Assembly: GCF_947260015.1 (NCBI RefSeq)
Contig: NZ_CAMYOM010000002.1
Span: 99,318-163,317, forward strand
DNA from: an uncultured Eudoraea sp.
GTDB taxonomy: Bacteria > Bacteroidota > Bacteroidia > Flavobacteriales > Flavobacteriaceae
Reading direction: 5' to 3'
DNA length: 64,000 nucleotides
Shown: in pieces, positions 7,764 to 17,800 of the stretch
How positions within the stretch are numbered: the first letter of the stretch is position 1
Layout: the number at the start of each line of letters is the position of its first letter
The notes under the pieces: generated by a model
Told to the model about the DNA's origin: nothing
Seen by the model: only the letters and a program-made list of their open reading frames with translations
The model's database searches: none
Translations under genes and position numbers: made by a program

Positions 7764-9488
7764 ATGAATAAAACAGTAAATATAAATCTCGCAAATATAC
7801 TTTTTCACATAGATGAAAAAGCATTTAACAAATTACAGCGCTACCTGGAATCAATTAAGCGTTCATTTTCCGGTACGGCCGGAAGCGATGAAATCATTGC
7901 TGATATAGAAGCCAGGATAGCTGAACTTTTCCAGGAGAAAATGGAAAACGACAGGCAGGTTATAACCCTTAAAGAAGTAGATGAAGTCATCAACATCATG
8001 GGACAACCTGAAGACTACATGGTGGATGAAGACATTTTTGAAGATGAACCAAGAAGGACTGGTGAATCTCGTCCAAGAATTAAAAAACTCTACAGAGATA
8101 CTGACAACAAATATATTGGAGGAGTATGCGCCGGGCTGGAACATTATCTTGGATTTGATGTCATTTGGATACGGCTGATATTCATTGTATTAGGTATTTT
8201 TACAGGTTTTGGTTTTATTGCATATATCCTACTGTGGATTTTAGTGCCCGAAGCGGTTACCACTTCTCAGAAATTGGATATGAGAGGTGAGCCTGTAAAC
8301 ATTAGTAATATTGAACGAAAAGTAAAAGAGGGTTTTGATGATGTTGCAGATAAGGTAAAAAGTGTAGATTATGAAAAAGTAGGTGATAAGGTAAAAAGCA
8401 GTGGCAAAACGTTTTTTGATGCGCTTGGCGATGTTATCATGTTCCTGTTCAAAGTTTTCGGAAAATTTATTGGGATATTATTAATCATAATAGGAGCCGC
8501 AACTTTAATTGGTCTCTTTATAGGATTATTCACCGTTGGAATTTTAGATATTGTACATATCCCAGGTATTGATTTTTATGATATGGTAAATTCCACATCC
8601 GCCCCGGTATGGCTTGTTTCATTGCTCGCCTTTTTTGCAATAGGCATTCCCTTTTTCTTTCTGCTATACCTGGGATTAAAAATTCTTGTTAATAACCTTA
8701 AGTCTATTGGCAACATAGCTAAATTTTCATTGCTGGGATTATGGCTACTATCCATTATCGGATTGAGTGTTTTAGGAATTCAACAAGCTTCTGCTCATGC
8801 TTTTAACGGGACTACAACTGTTAAAGAAGATTTGAATTTTGATCAAGGAATTGACACTTTACGAATTAGCCTGCGATCCAGTGATATATATGAAGATCAG
8901 GAAAATGTAGGGATCAATGGAATGACCATTACCTATGATGAAAATGGGGATAAACTGTTATTTGCCGACGACGTGCGTTTTGATATTAAAAAGTCTGAGG
9001 ACTCTATTGCTCATATTCGAATTAGAAAGGACGCAGACGGAAATTCTTTTGCATCTGCAAAAGATCGGGCAAGGCAAATCGATTATAATTATTCCGTTGA
9101 TGATAAAACCTTGTTACTCGACAATTTTCACACAACAGATGCTAAAAATAAGGTGCGGGACCAGGAAGTACGCGTTACGGTTTATGTTCCGGTAAAGAGT
9201 GTTATATGGTTTGATGAATCTGCCAAACGCCACATTGGGAGAATAACCCGATATGACAAGGATATTTATCGAAGCGAAATAATAGATTACCAATGGCTTA
9301 TGCAAAACAACGGTGTATTGCAATGTCTGGACTGTCCGGAAGACCTCGAAGATGATGATGATGAGGAAGATGGTCGTATAATTATCAATGAAAATGGAGT
9401 AGATATTGACATTAAAGACAATGGTGATTCCTTTAAGATGAAAATCGACGAGGAAGGAGTAAAGATCAAAACCAATGATAATAACTAA
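7764..9488 (+). CDS. PspC domain-containing membrane protein
   Basis: A 574-residue envelope protein. Residues 1-95 form an acidic, soluble N-terminal region (with 'DIEARIAELFQEKM' and 'EVDEVINIMGQPEDY') typical of flavobacterial PspC proteins. A PspC domain follows at about 112-173: KKLYRDTDNKYIGGVCAGL, then a hydrophobic helix and ILLWILVPEA. Three further transmembrane segments lie at about 225-330, and the C-terminal third is a soluble beta-rich region ending in an acidic DDDDEED tract. PspC senses membrane stress in proteobacteria; here that role is inferred. It sits in an operon with PadR and the GIN-domain lipoprotein. Confidence 0.85.
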   Translation: MNKTVNINLANILFHIDEKAFNKLQRYLESIKRSFSGTAGSDEIIADIEARIAELFQEKMENDRQVITLKEVDEVINIMGQPEDYMVDEDIFEDEPRRTGESRPRIKKLYRDTDNKYIGGVCAGLEHYLGFDVIWIRLIFIVLGIFTGFGFIAYILLWILVPEAVTTSQKLDMRGEPVNISNIERKVKEGFDDVADKVKSVDYEKVGDKVKSSGKTFFDALGDVIMFLFKVFGKFIGILLIIIGAATLIGLFIGLFTVGILDIVHIPGIDFYDMVNSTSAPVWLVSLLAFFAIGIPFFFLLYLGLKILVNNLKSIGNIAKFSLLGLWLLSIIGLSVLGIQQASAHAFNGTTTVKEDLNFDQGIDTLRISLRSSDIYEDQENVGINGMTITYDENGDKLLFADDVRFDIKKSEDSIAHIRIRKDADGNSFASAKDRARQIDYNYSVDDKTLLLDNFHTTDAKNKVRDQEVRVTVYVPVKSVIWFDESAKRHIGRITRYDKDIYRSEIIDYQWLMQNNGVLQCLDCPEDLEDDDDEEDGRIIINENGVDIDIKDNGDSFKMKIDEEGVKIKTNDNN

Positions 9489-9634
9489 AAGTTTACAATT
9501 CATCATTGCTATTCAACAACTGGGTAATACATATTAAATTTTTCTAACAAAAACAGAGAATTTTGATCAATCAATTTAAAACAATAATCAATAAATCAGA
9601 GTCCAGATAAAATTTGGACAAAAAAACGACTATC

Positions 9635-10357
9635 ATGACAACATTAGCAAGAATTACAATCGCATTTATTCTGGCACTATTTCTTTCCTCATGTGCCTTT
9701 GACATTAATTTTGGTGACGGCAAAAAAGGAAACGGGGTTGTTGCCGAAGACCGAAGAGAGATTACAGAAGAGTTTACTGTGGTATCTGCCTCAGAAGGCC
9801 TGGATGTTTATGTTACGCAGGCCAAAGATTTTGAAATCACCGTGGAAGCTGATGAAAATATTATCGACTTAATTGGAACAGATATCCGGGATGGTAAGTT
9901 AAAAATCCATGCTATAGAAAATATTGGCAGAGCAACTAAAAAGGTATATGTCTCTATGCCCGAAATTAGCGGACTTGAATCTTCCAGTGGTGCAGATTTA
10001 ATTGGGAAGAGTGTTATTGAATCTGACAAAATTTCATTGAATGCCAGTAGTGGCTCGGATCTTCAGGTAGAAATAAGCGCTGATGAAGTTGATGCAAGTA
10101 CGAGCAGTGGGGCAGATATTAAAATATCTGGTGAGGCCAATGTACTGCATGCCAATGCCAGCAGTGGATCCGATATAAAAGCCAGAGATTTTAAAGTACA
10201 AACCTGCCGAGCCGAAGCAAGCAGTGGGGCGGATATTTCTGTGAATGTATCAGAGTCTCTGATTGCTGATGCCAGCAGTGGTGCAGATATTTCATATACA
10301 GGAGAAGCAACAGTTCAAAAGAAGAAATCTGTTTCTGGAAGTGTTCATAAAAATTAA
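9635..10357 (+). CDS. GIN-domain (DUF2807) lipoprotein
   Basis: Lipoprotein with an N-terminal signal ending LFLSSC and a putative auto-transporter adhesin head GIN domain (DUF2807). The domain is a repetitive beta-helix: the motif ASSG[AS]D recurs about six times between residues 115 and 220, each followed by a strand such as IKISGEA or ISVNVSE. I chose ATG 9635 because it gives a compact signal peptide; an in-frame TTG seven codons upstream only adds charged residues. It is the last gene of the PadR-PspC-GIN operon and is followed by a terminator. Function is unknown; a role at the outer envelope is inferred from the lipid anchor and linkage. Confidence 0.85.
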   Translation: MTTLARITIAFILALFLSSCAFDINFGDGKKGNGVVAEDRREITEEFTVVSASEGLDVYVTQAKDFEITVEADENIIDLIGTDIRDGKLKIHAIENIGRATKKVYVSMPEISGLESSSGADLIGKSVIESDKISLNASSGSDLQVEISADEVDASTSSGADIKISGEANVLHANASSGSDIKARDFKVQTCRAEASSGADISVNVSESLIADASSGADISYTGEATVQKKKSVSGSVHKN

Positions 10358-10409
10358 AATTATATATTCAATTTTAAACAACACACATTTTCTTTAAACT
10401 TATTATTTT

Positions 10410-10437
10410 AACCCCGGTATTCTTGCCGGGGTTATTT
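10410..10437 (+). terminator. Terminator of the PadR-PspC-GIN operon
   Basis: AACCCCGG-N8-CCGGGGTT stem (10410-10417 and 10426-10433) followed by ATTT, 50 bp after the GIN-domain stop codon. Confidence 0.75.
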
Positions 10438-10481
10438 CGTCATATATTGGATTTATCTATATTCGTATTAAACAATTGGTA

Positions 10482-11495
10482 ATGAATCTCAATCTAAAAA
10501 AGTACACCTTATCCTTGAAACATACCTTTAGAATTTCAAGGGAATCTTATGATTCACAAGATACTTTAATAGTATCTCTGTCTTCCGAAAATTGTATTGG
10601 CTATGGAGAAGCAACTGCCAATCCGTATTACGGTATTAGCTGTGAAAGCATGATTTCTGAAATAGAAGGGATTCGCCCGGAAATAGAAGCCTACAATTTT
10701 CAAAATACTAAAGACTTTTACTCTTTTATTACATCCTGGGGGCTGAGCAACTTTGCTTTGTGTGCTTTGGATCTTGCTGCTCATGACCTCTATGGTAAAA
10801 TCATTGGGAAACCACTATACGAGATTTGGGGAACTTCTAAAGAGTATTATCCCATCACCAATTATACGATTGGCCTGGATACCGTAGATAAAATGGTCGC
10901 AAAAATGAAAGAAAAACCCTGGCCTATTTACAAAATTAAGTTAGGAACGGAAAATGATGTGGCAATTATTAAAGAGTTACGCAAACATACAAAAGCTATT
11001 TTCAGGATTGATGCCAATTGTGCCTGGACCGCAGCGGAAACTATTCACAATGCTCCGTTGTTAAAGGAATTGGGCGTTGAGTTTTTGGAACAACCCCTAA
11101 AGGCCGATGATTGGGAAGGGATGGAAAAAGTAATTCACCAAAGCGTTCTTCCGGTAATTGCCGACGAAAGTTGTATAGAAGAGGGTGATGTAGAGAAATG
11201 CTGGCTCCATTTTAATGGTATAAATATTAAGTTAACAAAATGTGGAGGACTTACGCCAGCTTTGCGAATGATAGATAAAGCCAGGGAACTAGGTTTGAAA
11301 GTCATGGTAGGGTGCATGACGGAATCTACCGTTGGGATTTCTGCCATTGCCCAACTATTACCGAAATTGGATTATGTAGATATGGATGGGGCAATGTTAT
11401 TATCTGAAGATATTGCAAGGGGTGCTCAAATTAAAGAAAACAGCCATGTTGTTTTTCCTGGAATAAATGGCAGCGGAATAGAATTATTCAAATGA
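10482..11495 (+). CDS. Dipeptide epimerase (L-Ala-D/L-Glu epimerase type), enolase superfamily
   Basis: A 337-residue member of the muconate-lactonising subgroup of the enolase superfamily. Visible active-site elements are the general-base motif KIKLG, the metal ligands in RIDANCAW, EFLEQP and IADESC, and the second lysine in INIKLTKCGG. These fit dipeptide epimerases that act on L-Ala-D-Glu released from peptidoglycan. ATG 10482 is preferred to an in-frame TTG two codons earlier. Its stop codon overlaps the next gene (ATGA at 11492), so the two are translationally coupled. The exact dipeptide specificity is not readable from sequence. Confidence 0.85.
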   Translation: MNLNLKKYTLSLKHTFRISRESYDSQDTLIVSLSSENCIGYGEATANPYYGISCESMISEIEGIRPEIEAYNFQNTKDFYSFITSWGLSNFALCALDLAAHDLYGKIIGKPLYEIWGTSKEYYPITNYTIGLDTVDKMVAKMKEKPWPIYKIKLGTENDVAIIKELRKHTKAIFRIDANCAWTAAETIHNAPLLKELGVEFLEQPLKADDWEGMEKVIHQSVLPVIADESCIEEGDVEKCWLHFNGINIKLTKCGGLTPALRMIDKARELGLKVMVGCMTESTVGISAIAQLLPKLDYVDMDGAMLLSEDIARGAQIKENSHVVFPGINGSGIELFK

Positions 11496-12541
11496 GCACT
11501 TATATCAATTCTTTTCCGGGACGCGAAATTATAGTTGGGCAGAAGAAATTTCTTTACTTCGGTGGAACCGCCTATTTTGGGATGCAAACTGATAGGGAAT
11601 TCCAGAATATTTTTATCGCAAATATCCAAAAACATGGCACTAACTATGGTGCTTCCAGAAAGGCCAATGTTCAACTATCGGTTTATAGAGATGCAGAAAC
11701 TCATCTTTCAAAATGGGTTGGTAGTGAAGACTGTACAGTCCTATCATCAGGATATCTTGCCGGTCAATTGATTTGTAGCTTATTCAGTGGTAAGCAATAT
11801 GAGTTGTTCTATACACCAAACAGTCATTCCGCCCTTTACCAATCTAACGTTAAACCTTATATCACTTATTCGGCTTTGCATATTGCATTAAGGGACCATC
11901 TGTCATCAAATAAAGAGGCAATACCGGTAATTCTTTTAGATTCAATAGATTTCTCGGGCTACAACTACCCGCAATTTCATGGGTTAACATCACTGCCTTT
12001 AAATAAATGCATTCTTGTGGCAGACGATTCACACGGTATTGGGCAAATAGGTCCCGGAAATAGCGGTGTTTTCCAAATTCTCTCGAATTTTAAACCTAAA
12101 GAGCTACTAATTTGCTGCTCTTTGGGTAAGGCGTTAGGTATAGATGCAGGAGCAATTTTTGGTACCAACAAAAGGTTAAAACAAGTAATAAAAACCGATT
12201 TTTATGCCGGAGCTTCGCCCCCATCACCTGCAAGTATGGCCACATTAATTGAATCTGAAGAAATATATAAATATAAAAAGAAGATCCTGGATTATAATAT
12301 GAGTTTATTCTTAAATCAAATAAATGATAATAAGAAATTTAGCTTTATACAAGGATTCCCGGTATTTGGTTATTCCGATCCTGAATTAACCAAATTTCTG
12401 TACAATAACGGAATTATTGTTACTGATTTCAATTATCCCTCAGAAGAAGCCAGCTTAAAAAGCAGGATAGTATTAACTGCCTTACATACAGAGAAAGACA
12501 TATCAAAACTTACCTCACTTATTAATTCTTTTTACGATTAA
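11492..12541 (+). CDS. Class I/II PLP-dependent aminotransferase, KBL/8-amino-7-oxononanoate-synthase-like
   Basis: A 349-residue fold-type I PLP enzyme related to alpha-oxoamine synthases. Landmarks are GTNYGASR near the N terminus, LVADDSHGIGQIG (the Asp that holds the pyridine nitrogen plus the DxxH motif) and SLGKALGIDAG (the PLP-binding lysine). It is about 40 residues shorter than BioF or Kbl and lacks a recognisable acyl-CoA-binding signature, so it may be a true aminotransferase or lyase. It is coupled to the dipeptide epimerase by a 4-bp overlap, suggesting use of an amino acid or dipeptide from murein recycling. Substrate unknown. Confidence 0.75.
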   Translation: MSTYINSFPGREIIVGQKKFLYFGGTAYFGMQTDREFQNIFIANIQKHGTNYGASRKANVQLSVYRDAETHLSKWVGSEDCTVLSSGYLAGQLICSLFSGKQYELFYTPNSHSALYQSNVKPYITYSALHIALRDHLSSNKEAIPVILLDSIDFSGYNYPQFHGLTSLPLNKCILVADDSHGIGQIGPGNSGVFQILSNFKPKELLICCSLGKALGIDAGAIFGTNKRLKQVIKTDFYAGASPPSPASMATLIESEEIYKYKKKILDYNMSLFLNQINDNKKFSFIQGFPVFGYSDPELTKFLYNNGIIVTDFNYPSEEASLKSRIVLTALHTEKDISKLTSLINSFYD

Positions 12542-12663
12542 TATCTAAACTCATGTGCAGTCCTTTACAATTCATAATTTAATCTGTAATATGCAGTTGG
12601 TTTTACAAAAAATATTGTAACTTTTAAGACTTATTTAAGAATAATTATTAAAAACACAAAACT

Positions 12664-13110
12664 ATGAAAAAATTGCTTGGATTAGTTTTATTGATTGTGC
12701 TATTAGTCACCGTTACTGCAACCACATCTTTAAAACCTAACAATATGCATACCATTCAAGGCACCTGGGAACTCCAAAGCTTTTATAACTATGATGGACA
12801 GGAAATATCAGATACCGCGAACTTACAAGAAGGTTACAGACAAGTAAAAATGTACTATAACGGGAAAGTAATGTGGTCCCGCACCGATCCAAACGATACA
12901 ATCGGCAGATTCGGTTATGGTTCCTACAAGATAACAGATACGGACCTGATAGAAACTATTGAATATGGAGATTATCAAATGTTGATGGCCCTAGATACCT
13001 TACGCGAATTTACTTTTGAATTAATATTAAAGGATGACACTTTTAGTCAGATATCCTTTGATGCGGAAGGTAACCGTACTTTTTCTGAAAACTATATGCG
13101 AATTGATTAA
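12664..13110 (+). CDS. Small secreted lipocalin-like protein
   Basis: A 148-residue protein with a Sec signal peptide (residues 1-21, hydrophobic core LLGLVLLIVLLVTVTA). The mature region begins with 'IQGTWELQSF' and alternates beta strands with tyrosine-rich edges, as in lipocalin-like or DUF4488-type proteins of Bacteroidota, but I cannot assign it to a family with certainty. No cysteine is present. It is monocistronic with a strong bidirectional terminator behind it. Function unknown. Confidence 0.6.
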   Translation: MKKLLGLVLLIVLLVTVTATTSLKPNNMHTIQGTWELQSFYNYDGQEISDTANLQEGYRQVKMYYNGKVMWSRTDPNDTIGRFGYGSYKITDTDLIETIEYGDYQMLMALDTLREFTFELILKDDTFSQISFDAEGNRTFSENYMRID

Positions 13111-13126
13111 ACATTTTCGAAGTATA

Positions 13127-13158
13127 AAAATAACCGCTACAATTGTAGCGGTTATTTT
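13127..13158. terminator. Bidirectional terminator between the lipocalin-like gene and trxB
   Basis: Perfect palindrome with 14-bp arms (AAAATAACCGCTAC ... its complement) around an AATT loop. A-rich and T-rich ends on both sides make it work for the gene on the left (+ strand) and for trxB on the right (- strand). Confidence 0.88.
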
Positions 13159-13169
13159 ATGACGAATTC

Positions 13170-14135
13170 TTAGGTTACTTCCTGCGGGGTTTCAATAGTG
13201 GCTAAATAGCGTTCTGCATCCAAAGCTGCCATACAACCGGTTCCTGCAGCCGTTACAGCTTGTCTGTATTCCTTATCCTGAACATCACCACTGGCAAAAA
13301 CCCCTGGCTTACTTGTTTTAGTGGATTTACCAGGTGTTATAAGGTATCCGGTGTCATCCATCTCTAACTGACCCTTGAAAATTTCCGTATTGGGTTTATG
13401 ACCTATGGCAACAAAAAATCCAGTAATCGGAATTTCCTCTTTTGCACCAGTTTTATTATTCACAATCCGTAAACCTTCAACAACCTGATCTCCCAATATT
13501 TCATCCACTTCTGAATTATAACGCAGATCTATGTTTTGCAGACTGTTTACCCTGTGTTGCATAGCCTTCGAAGCTCTCATATAATCCTTACGGACCAACA
13601 TGGTAACTTTGTTACAAATATTGGCTAGATAAGACGCCTCTTCCGCTGCCGTATCCCCTCCTCCAACAATTGCCACATCTTGTCCTTTATAAAAAAATCC
13701 GTCGCATACCGCGCAGGCCGAAACACCACCCCCGCGTAAACGTTGTTCACTGGGAATATTTAAATATTTTGCAGTAGCTCCTGTGGAAATAATCACTGTT
13801 TCTGCCTCAATTACCTTAGAATTATCTACGGTTACTTTGTGAATCCCTCCTACCTCATCACTGAAGTCAACTGAAGTCGCCATACCTATCCGAACTTCCG
13901 TTCCAAAGCGCTCTGCCTGTTGCTGCAACTGGACCATCATCGTTGGTCCGTCTATACCTTCAGGGTATCCCGGAAAATTATCCACTTCCGTGGTGGTGGT
14001 TAACTGTCCTCCGGGCTCCATCCCGGTATACATAAGCGGTTTCAGATCTGCTCTGGCCGCATAAATAGCTGCCGTATAACCGGCAGGACCTGAACCTAAT
14101 ATAAGTGTTTTTACACGTTCAATTTTTTCTGACAT
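13170..14135 (-). CDS. trxB: Thioredoxin-disulfide reductase
   Basis: Low-molecular-weight FAD/NADPH thioredoxin reductase, 321 residues. The FAD-binding GSGPAGYTAA motif lies at residues 14-23, the redox-active CAVC at C141/C144, the NADPH-binding GGGDTAAEEA loop at about 157-166 and the FAD C-terminal motif ASGDVQD near 287. ATG 14135 is preferred; an in-frame TTG two codons upstream is an unlikely start. It transfers electrons from NADPH to thioredoxin in the cytoplasm. Monocistronic by appearance; it precedes a 216-bp stretch in which I see no gene. Confidence 0.95.
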   Translation of the reverse strand: MSEKIERVKTLILGSGPAGYTAAIYAARADLKPLMYTGMEPGGQLTTTTEVDNFPGYPEGIDGPTMMVQLQQQAERFGTEVRIGMATSVDFSDEVGGIHKVTVDNSKVIEAETVIISTGATAKYLNIPSEQRLRGGGVSACAVCDGFFYKGQDVAIVGGGDTAAEEASYLANICNKVTMLVRKDYMRASKAMQHRVNSLQNIDLRYNSEVDEILGDQVVEGLRIVNNKTGAKEEIPITGFFVAIGHKPNTEIFKGQLEMDDTGYLITPGKSTKTSKPGVFASGDVQDKEYRQAVTAAGTGCMAALDAERYLATIETPQEVT

Positions 14136-14351
14136 GATCAAGTATTAAACTATAATTATTATACTATAAAAGTAGGATTTTCAGGATAAACCTTACTTTA
14201 AAAGTTATAAAAAGTTATTATAATTCTATAAGTAAATCTATGTTGTCTTTCTGAGGTCATTCAAATCAATATTTGAAAAACAATAGAAGTATATAAGGCT
14301 AATGAAAGACTGCGGCTTTCTTATAAACAGTTCTGGTTGGAAAGAATTTAT

Positions 14352-14537
14352 TTAATCCTTTATACCAAATTTGGTTAAGATATCCTCCATTAAACACCAT
14401 TTTGTGAATGATGACTGTAAGAGGTTTATACCGACGAAAGCCGTAAACCACAACCAATTAATATTTACGTAAATGGCAAGTACTAGGCTAACTAGAATAA
14501 AGATTCCGGCAACAGCCCTAACAATTCTGTTTTTCAT
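14352..14537 (-). CDS. DUF2892 (YgaP-type) small membrane protein
   Basis: A 61-residue protein with two transmembrane helices separated by a short NINW turn, then the conserved tail 'SFTKWCLMEDILTKFGI' with a cysteine in the CPxx-like position. This matches the membrane domain of YgaP and of stand-alone DUF2892 proteins, which are often found with rhodaneses and sulfur-oxidation genes. It is the last gene of the leftward tolC-adaptor-RND-PII-like operon (12-bp gap), so it may take part in the transport or sensing done by that operon. Confidence 0.78.
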   Translation of the reverse strand: MKNRIVRAVAGIFILVSLVLAIYVNINWLWFTAFVGINLLQSSFTKWCLMEDILTKFGIKD

Positions 14538-14549
14538 ACTAATAATCTT

Positions 14550-14855
14550 TTAAATTGATCTTTCTATTGGAACCACAATCGCTCTAATAGGATTGTTAGT
14601 CACTAATTTTTCATTAAACACTTGAATCAAATTAAAGAGGGAATCTATTTTTTCATCTTCAGTGAAGGAAAAAAACAGACTGGATTCTACACCTCCCTTT
14701 ACACCTGGAAACCAATTTGAGGTTATTAAAACAGACGTCTGTTGTTTATATCCGTCGATTTCTGAACCGCTAAAATTTTCAATATTGGCTTTTTTAAAAA
14801 GTTCCAAAATAGCCTCCTCGTACTGCTCAACTACGGTGACAATAAGTAGTTTCAT
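14550..14855 (-). CDS. Small PII-like protein linked to an RND pump
   Basis: A 101-residue protein with the secondary-structure pattern of a PII/ferredoxin-like fold: KLLIVTVVEQYEEAILELFKKA, a variable loop, a strand 'QTSVLITSNWF', and a C-terminal helix plus strand 'PIRAIVVPIE'. It overlaps the RND pump gene by 4 bp (ATGA). Small PII-like proteins (such as DUF3240 members) are known to accompany heavy-metal RND pumps; the sequence here is only distantly similar. A regulatory or metal-binding partner of the pump is the likely role. Confidence 0.6.
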   Translation of the reverse strand: MKLLIVTVVEQYEEAILELFKKANIENFSGSEIDGYKQQTSVLITSNWFPGVKGGVESSLFFSFTEDEKIDSLFNLIQVFNEKLVTNNPIRAIVVPIERSI

Positions 14856-17800
14856 ATTTTGTGATTTTTACGTTCTATTAAATAATATACAAGTGGCACC
14901 ACTAACAGAGTAAGCACGGTTGAAGCAATTGTCCCTCCCATTAGTGAAATAGCCAAGCCCTGAAATATGGGGTCAAAAAGAATAACAAAAGCACCAATTA
15001 CCACGGTACCGGCGGTAAGGAGTATAGGAGTTGTACGAACTGCCCCGGCATCTATAACTGCTTGTTTTAAAGGAACTCCTTCTGCAACGCGAAGGTTTAT
15101 AAAGTCAATAAGCAATACTGAATTTCTTACCATAATTCCCGCCAATGCAATCATTCCAATAAAAGAAGTAGCCGTAAAGAATGCATCTAACAACCAATGG
15201 CCAAGGACAATTCCAATCAAAGAAAGTGGAATTGCGACCATCATAACAATAGGCGCCTTAAAATTCTGGAACCACCCCACAATTAAAATATAAATAATGA
15301 CAATAACCCCTAGAAATGCAATTCCTAAATCCCTGAATACTTCCAGAGTAATCTGCCATTCTCCATCCCATTTTATGGTATAATTATCTTCAAAATCGGG
15401 TTGTTTAATGTAAAGTTCTTCAAGCTTATATCCTTCCGGAATATCAATTTCATTTAATTTATCTGTCATGCCCAAGATAGCATAAACCGGGCTCTCTAAT
15501 TCGCCAGCCATATCAGCAATTACGTAAACCACTCGTTTTTGATTTTTTCTATAAATGCTTTTGGCAGTAATGGTTTTATTAACTTCCGTTAAATCGCCTA
15601 TGGTATTCATGGTTCCCATTCCGGATTTAACTTTGAGTTGAGAAATATCATTAATGGTGGATTTCTCTTTTTCGTCCAGTGCAAGTACCAGGCTTATCTG
15701 GTTGGATGCATCTTCATCATATAAATTAGTTATTGCTCTCTCAGAAAGGGCCAAATTTAATGTTTGGGTAATTTGCTCTGGTACCACGCCATAAAGCATA
15801 GCTTTTTGCTTATCTATAATGAATTCATACTCGGTTTGGTCTGCTTCTACCATCCAATCGACATCCACTACATCTTTGGTATTGTTTAACAGGCCTTGTA
15901 TCTGATTAGCGACGGCAATCTGCCCGTCATAATCCGGTCCATAAATTTCTCCCACAATGGTTGATAACACAGGTGGTCCTGGTGGTACTTCGACCACTTT
16001 TACGTTCGCATTATATTTTTTTCCGATTTTTCTAATTTCAGGGCGCAGAAGGCTGGCAATCTCATGGCTTTGAGCACTTCTTTCGTGTTTATCTACCAGG
16101 TTTATCTGAATATCAGCGACATTGCTCCCTCCTCTGAGATCATAGTGCCTTACCAGCCCATTAAAGGTTATAGGAGCTGAAGTCCCTACATAGCTTTGAT
16201 AATTAATCACCTCCGGAATAGTTGTCAAATACTGGGAAATTTCTTTTGCAACAACAGCCGTCCGTTCAAGCGTCGTACCTTCCGGCATATCTATGACCAC
16301 CTGAAATTCATTTTTATTATCGAAAGGCAGCATTTTTACAGCGACTGATTTAGTAAAGAACATGGCTACCGAAGCCAATAACAAAAAGAAAGTTATTCCC
16401 AAAAATACCCAACGTATTTTTTTATTTTCCAACAAAGGCTTTTCAAATCTCTCATATATCCTATATATAAAGGTTTCCTCTAGTTGTTTCTCTTCTTTTT
16501 TCTTTCCCTTTTTTTCTTTTTCACGCAGAAAAATAAAACCCAGATAAGGGGTAATTGTCAGTGCCACAAACAAGGACAATATCATTGCAATAGACGCTCC
16601 AATTGGCATTGGCGACATATATGGGCCCATTAGTCCCGAGACAAATGCCATTGGTAAAACCGATGCAATTACCGTAAAAGTTGCCAAAATCGTTGGATTC
16701 CCAACTTCATTTATAGCGTAAAGTGCAGCTTGTTTGAATGGCAAACGCTTCATTTTAAAATGGCGGTGCATGTTCTCTGCAATAATTATGGAATCATCCA
16801 CCACTATTCCTGTTACAAACACCAGGGCGAAAAGAGTTATTCTGTTCAGGGTGTAGTCCAGCATATAATAGCTGAGCAATGTAAGGGCAAATGTAATTGG
16901 GACTGACAAAAACACTACCAAACCACCTCGCCAACCCATGGCCAACATAACCACAAAAGTGACCGCAATGATTGCGCCTATAAGGTGCATAAGTAGTTCT
17001 GATACTTTTTGAGAAGCAGTTTCTCCGTAATTACGGGTAACTTCCACATGCACATCCGTAGGAATCAGATTTTGTTTCAGATGATCTACCTTTTTCAGAA
17101 TAATATCCGAAATCTTCATTGCATCTGCTCCTTTTCGTTTGGCTATGGAAATGGTAACAGCCGGATATTCAGAATTATACAGCTGTGCTTTTTCGCTTGC
17201 CTGGCCAAAACCAAGAGAAACATAATTTTTGGGCAATTCAGCTCCATCATGTATTGCCGCAATTTGTTTAAGGTATATTGGTTGATTTTGTTGAACGCCG
17301 ACTACCAAATTTTCAACATCCTCTGTAGTTTCCAAAAATCTTCCGGTTGTTACTGTGAACTCTGTATCATACTTATCAAAAGTACCACTGCTAAGCTGAC
17401 TGTTATTGGCTTTTATCATCTGGGCAACGGAAAGGAAATCCAGTCCGCTTTCTGCCATCTTATCTTTGTCGAGTACTACCCTTAATTGCCTGTTTCTGCC
17501 ACCAATTTTTTGTATAGCCGAAACGTCATTTATTTTTTCAATTTCGTCAGTAAGTTCCTGCGCAATCTGCTTCAATTGGTAATCATCGTAATTCTCACTC
17601 CACAGGGTTAAACCCAGCATTGGTACATCATCAATGGCTCTGGTTTTTACCAAAGGAAAAGTCACACCCTGTGGCATGATATCCATATGTTTATTAATCT
17701 CATTGTAGAGTTTAACAAAAGACCTTTCAATATCCTCACCCACATAAAATTGAACAATAACCATGGCTTGTTCCTTCATGGAAGTAGAATAAACATATTC

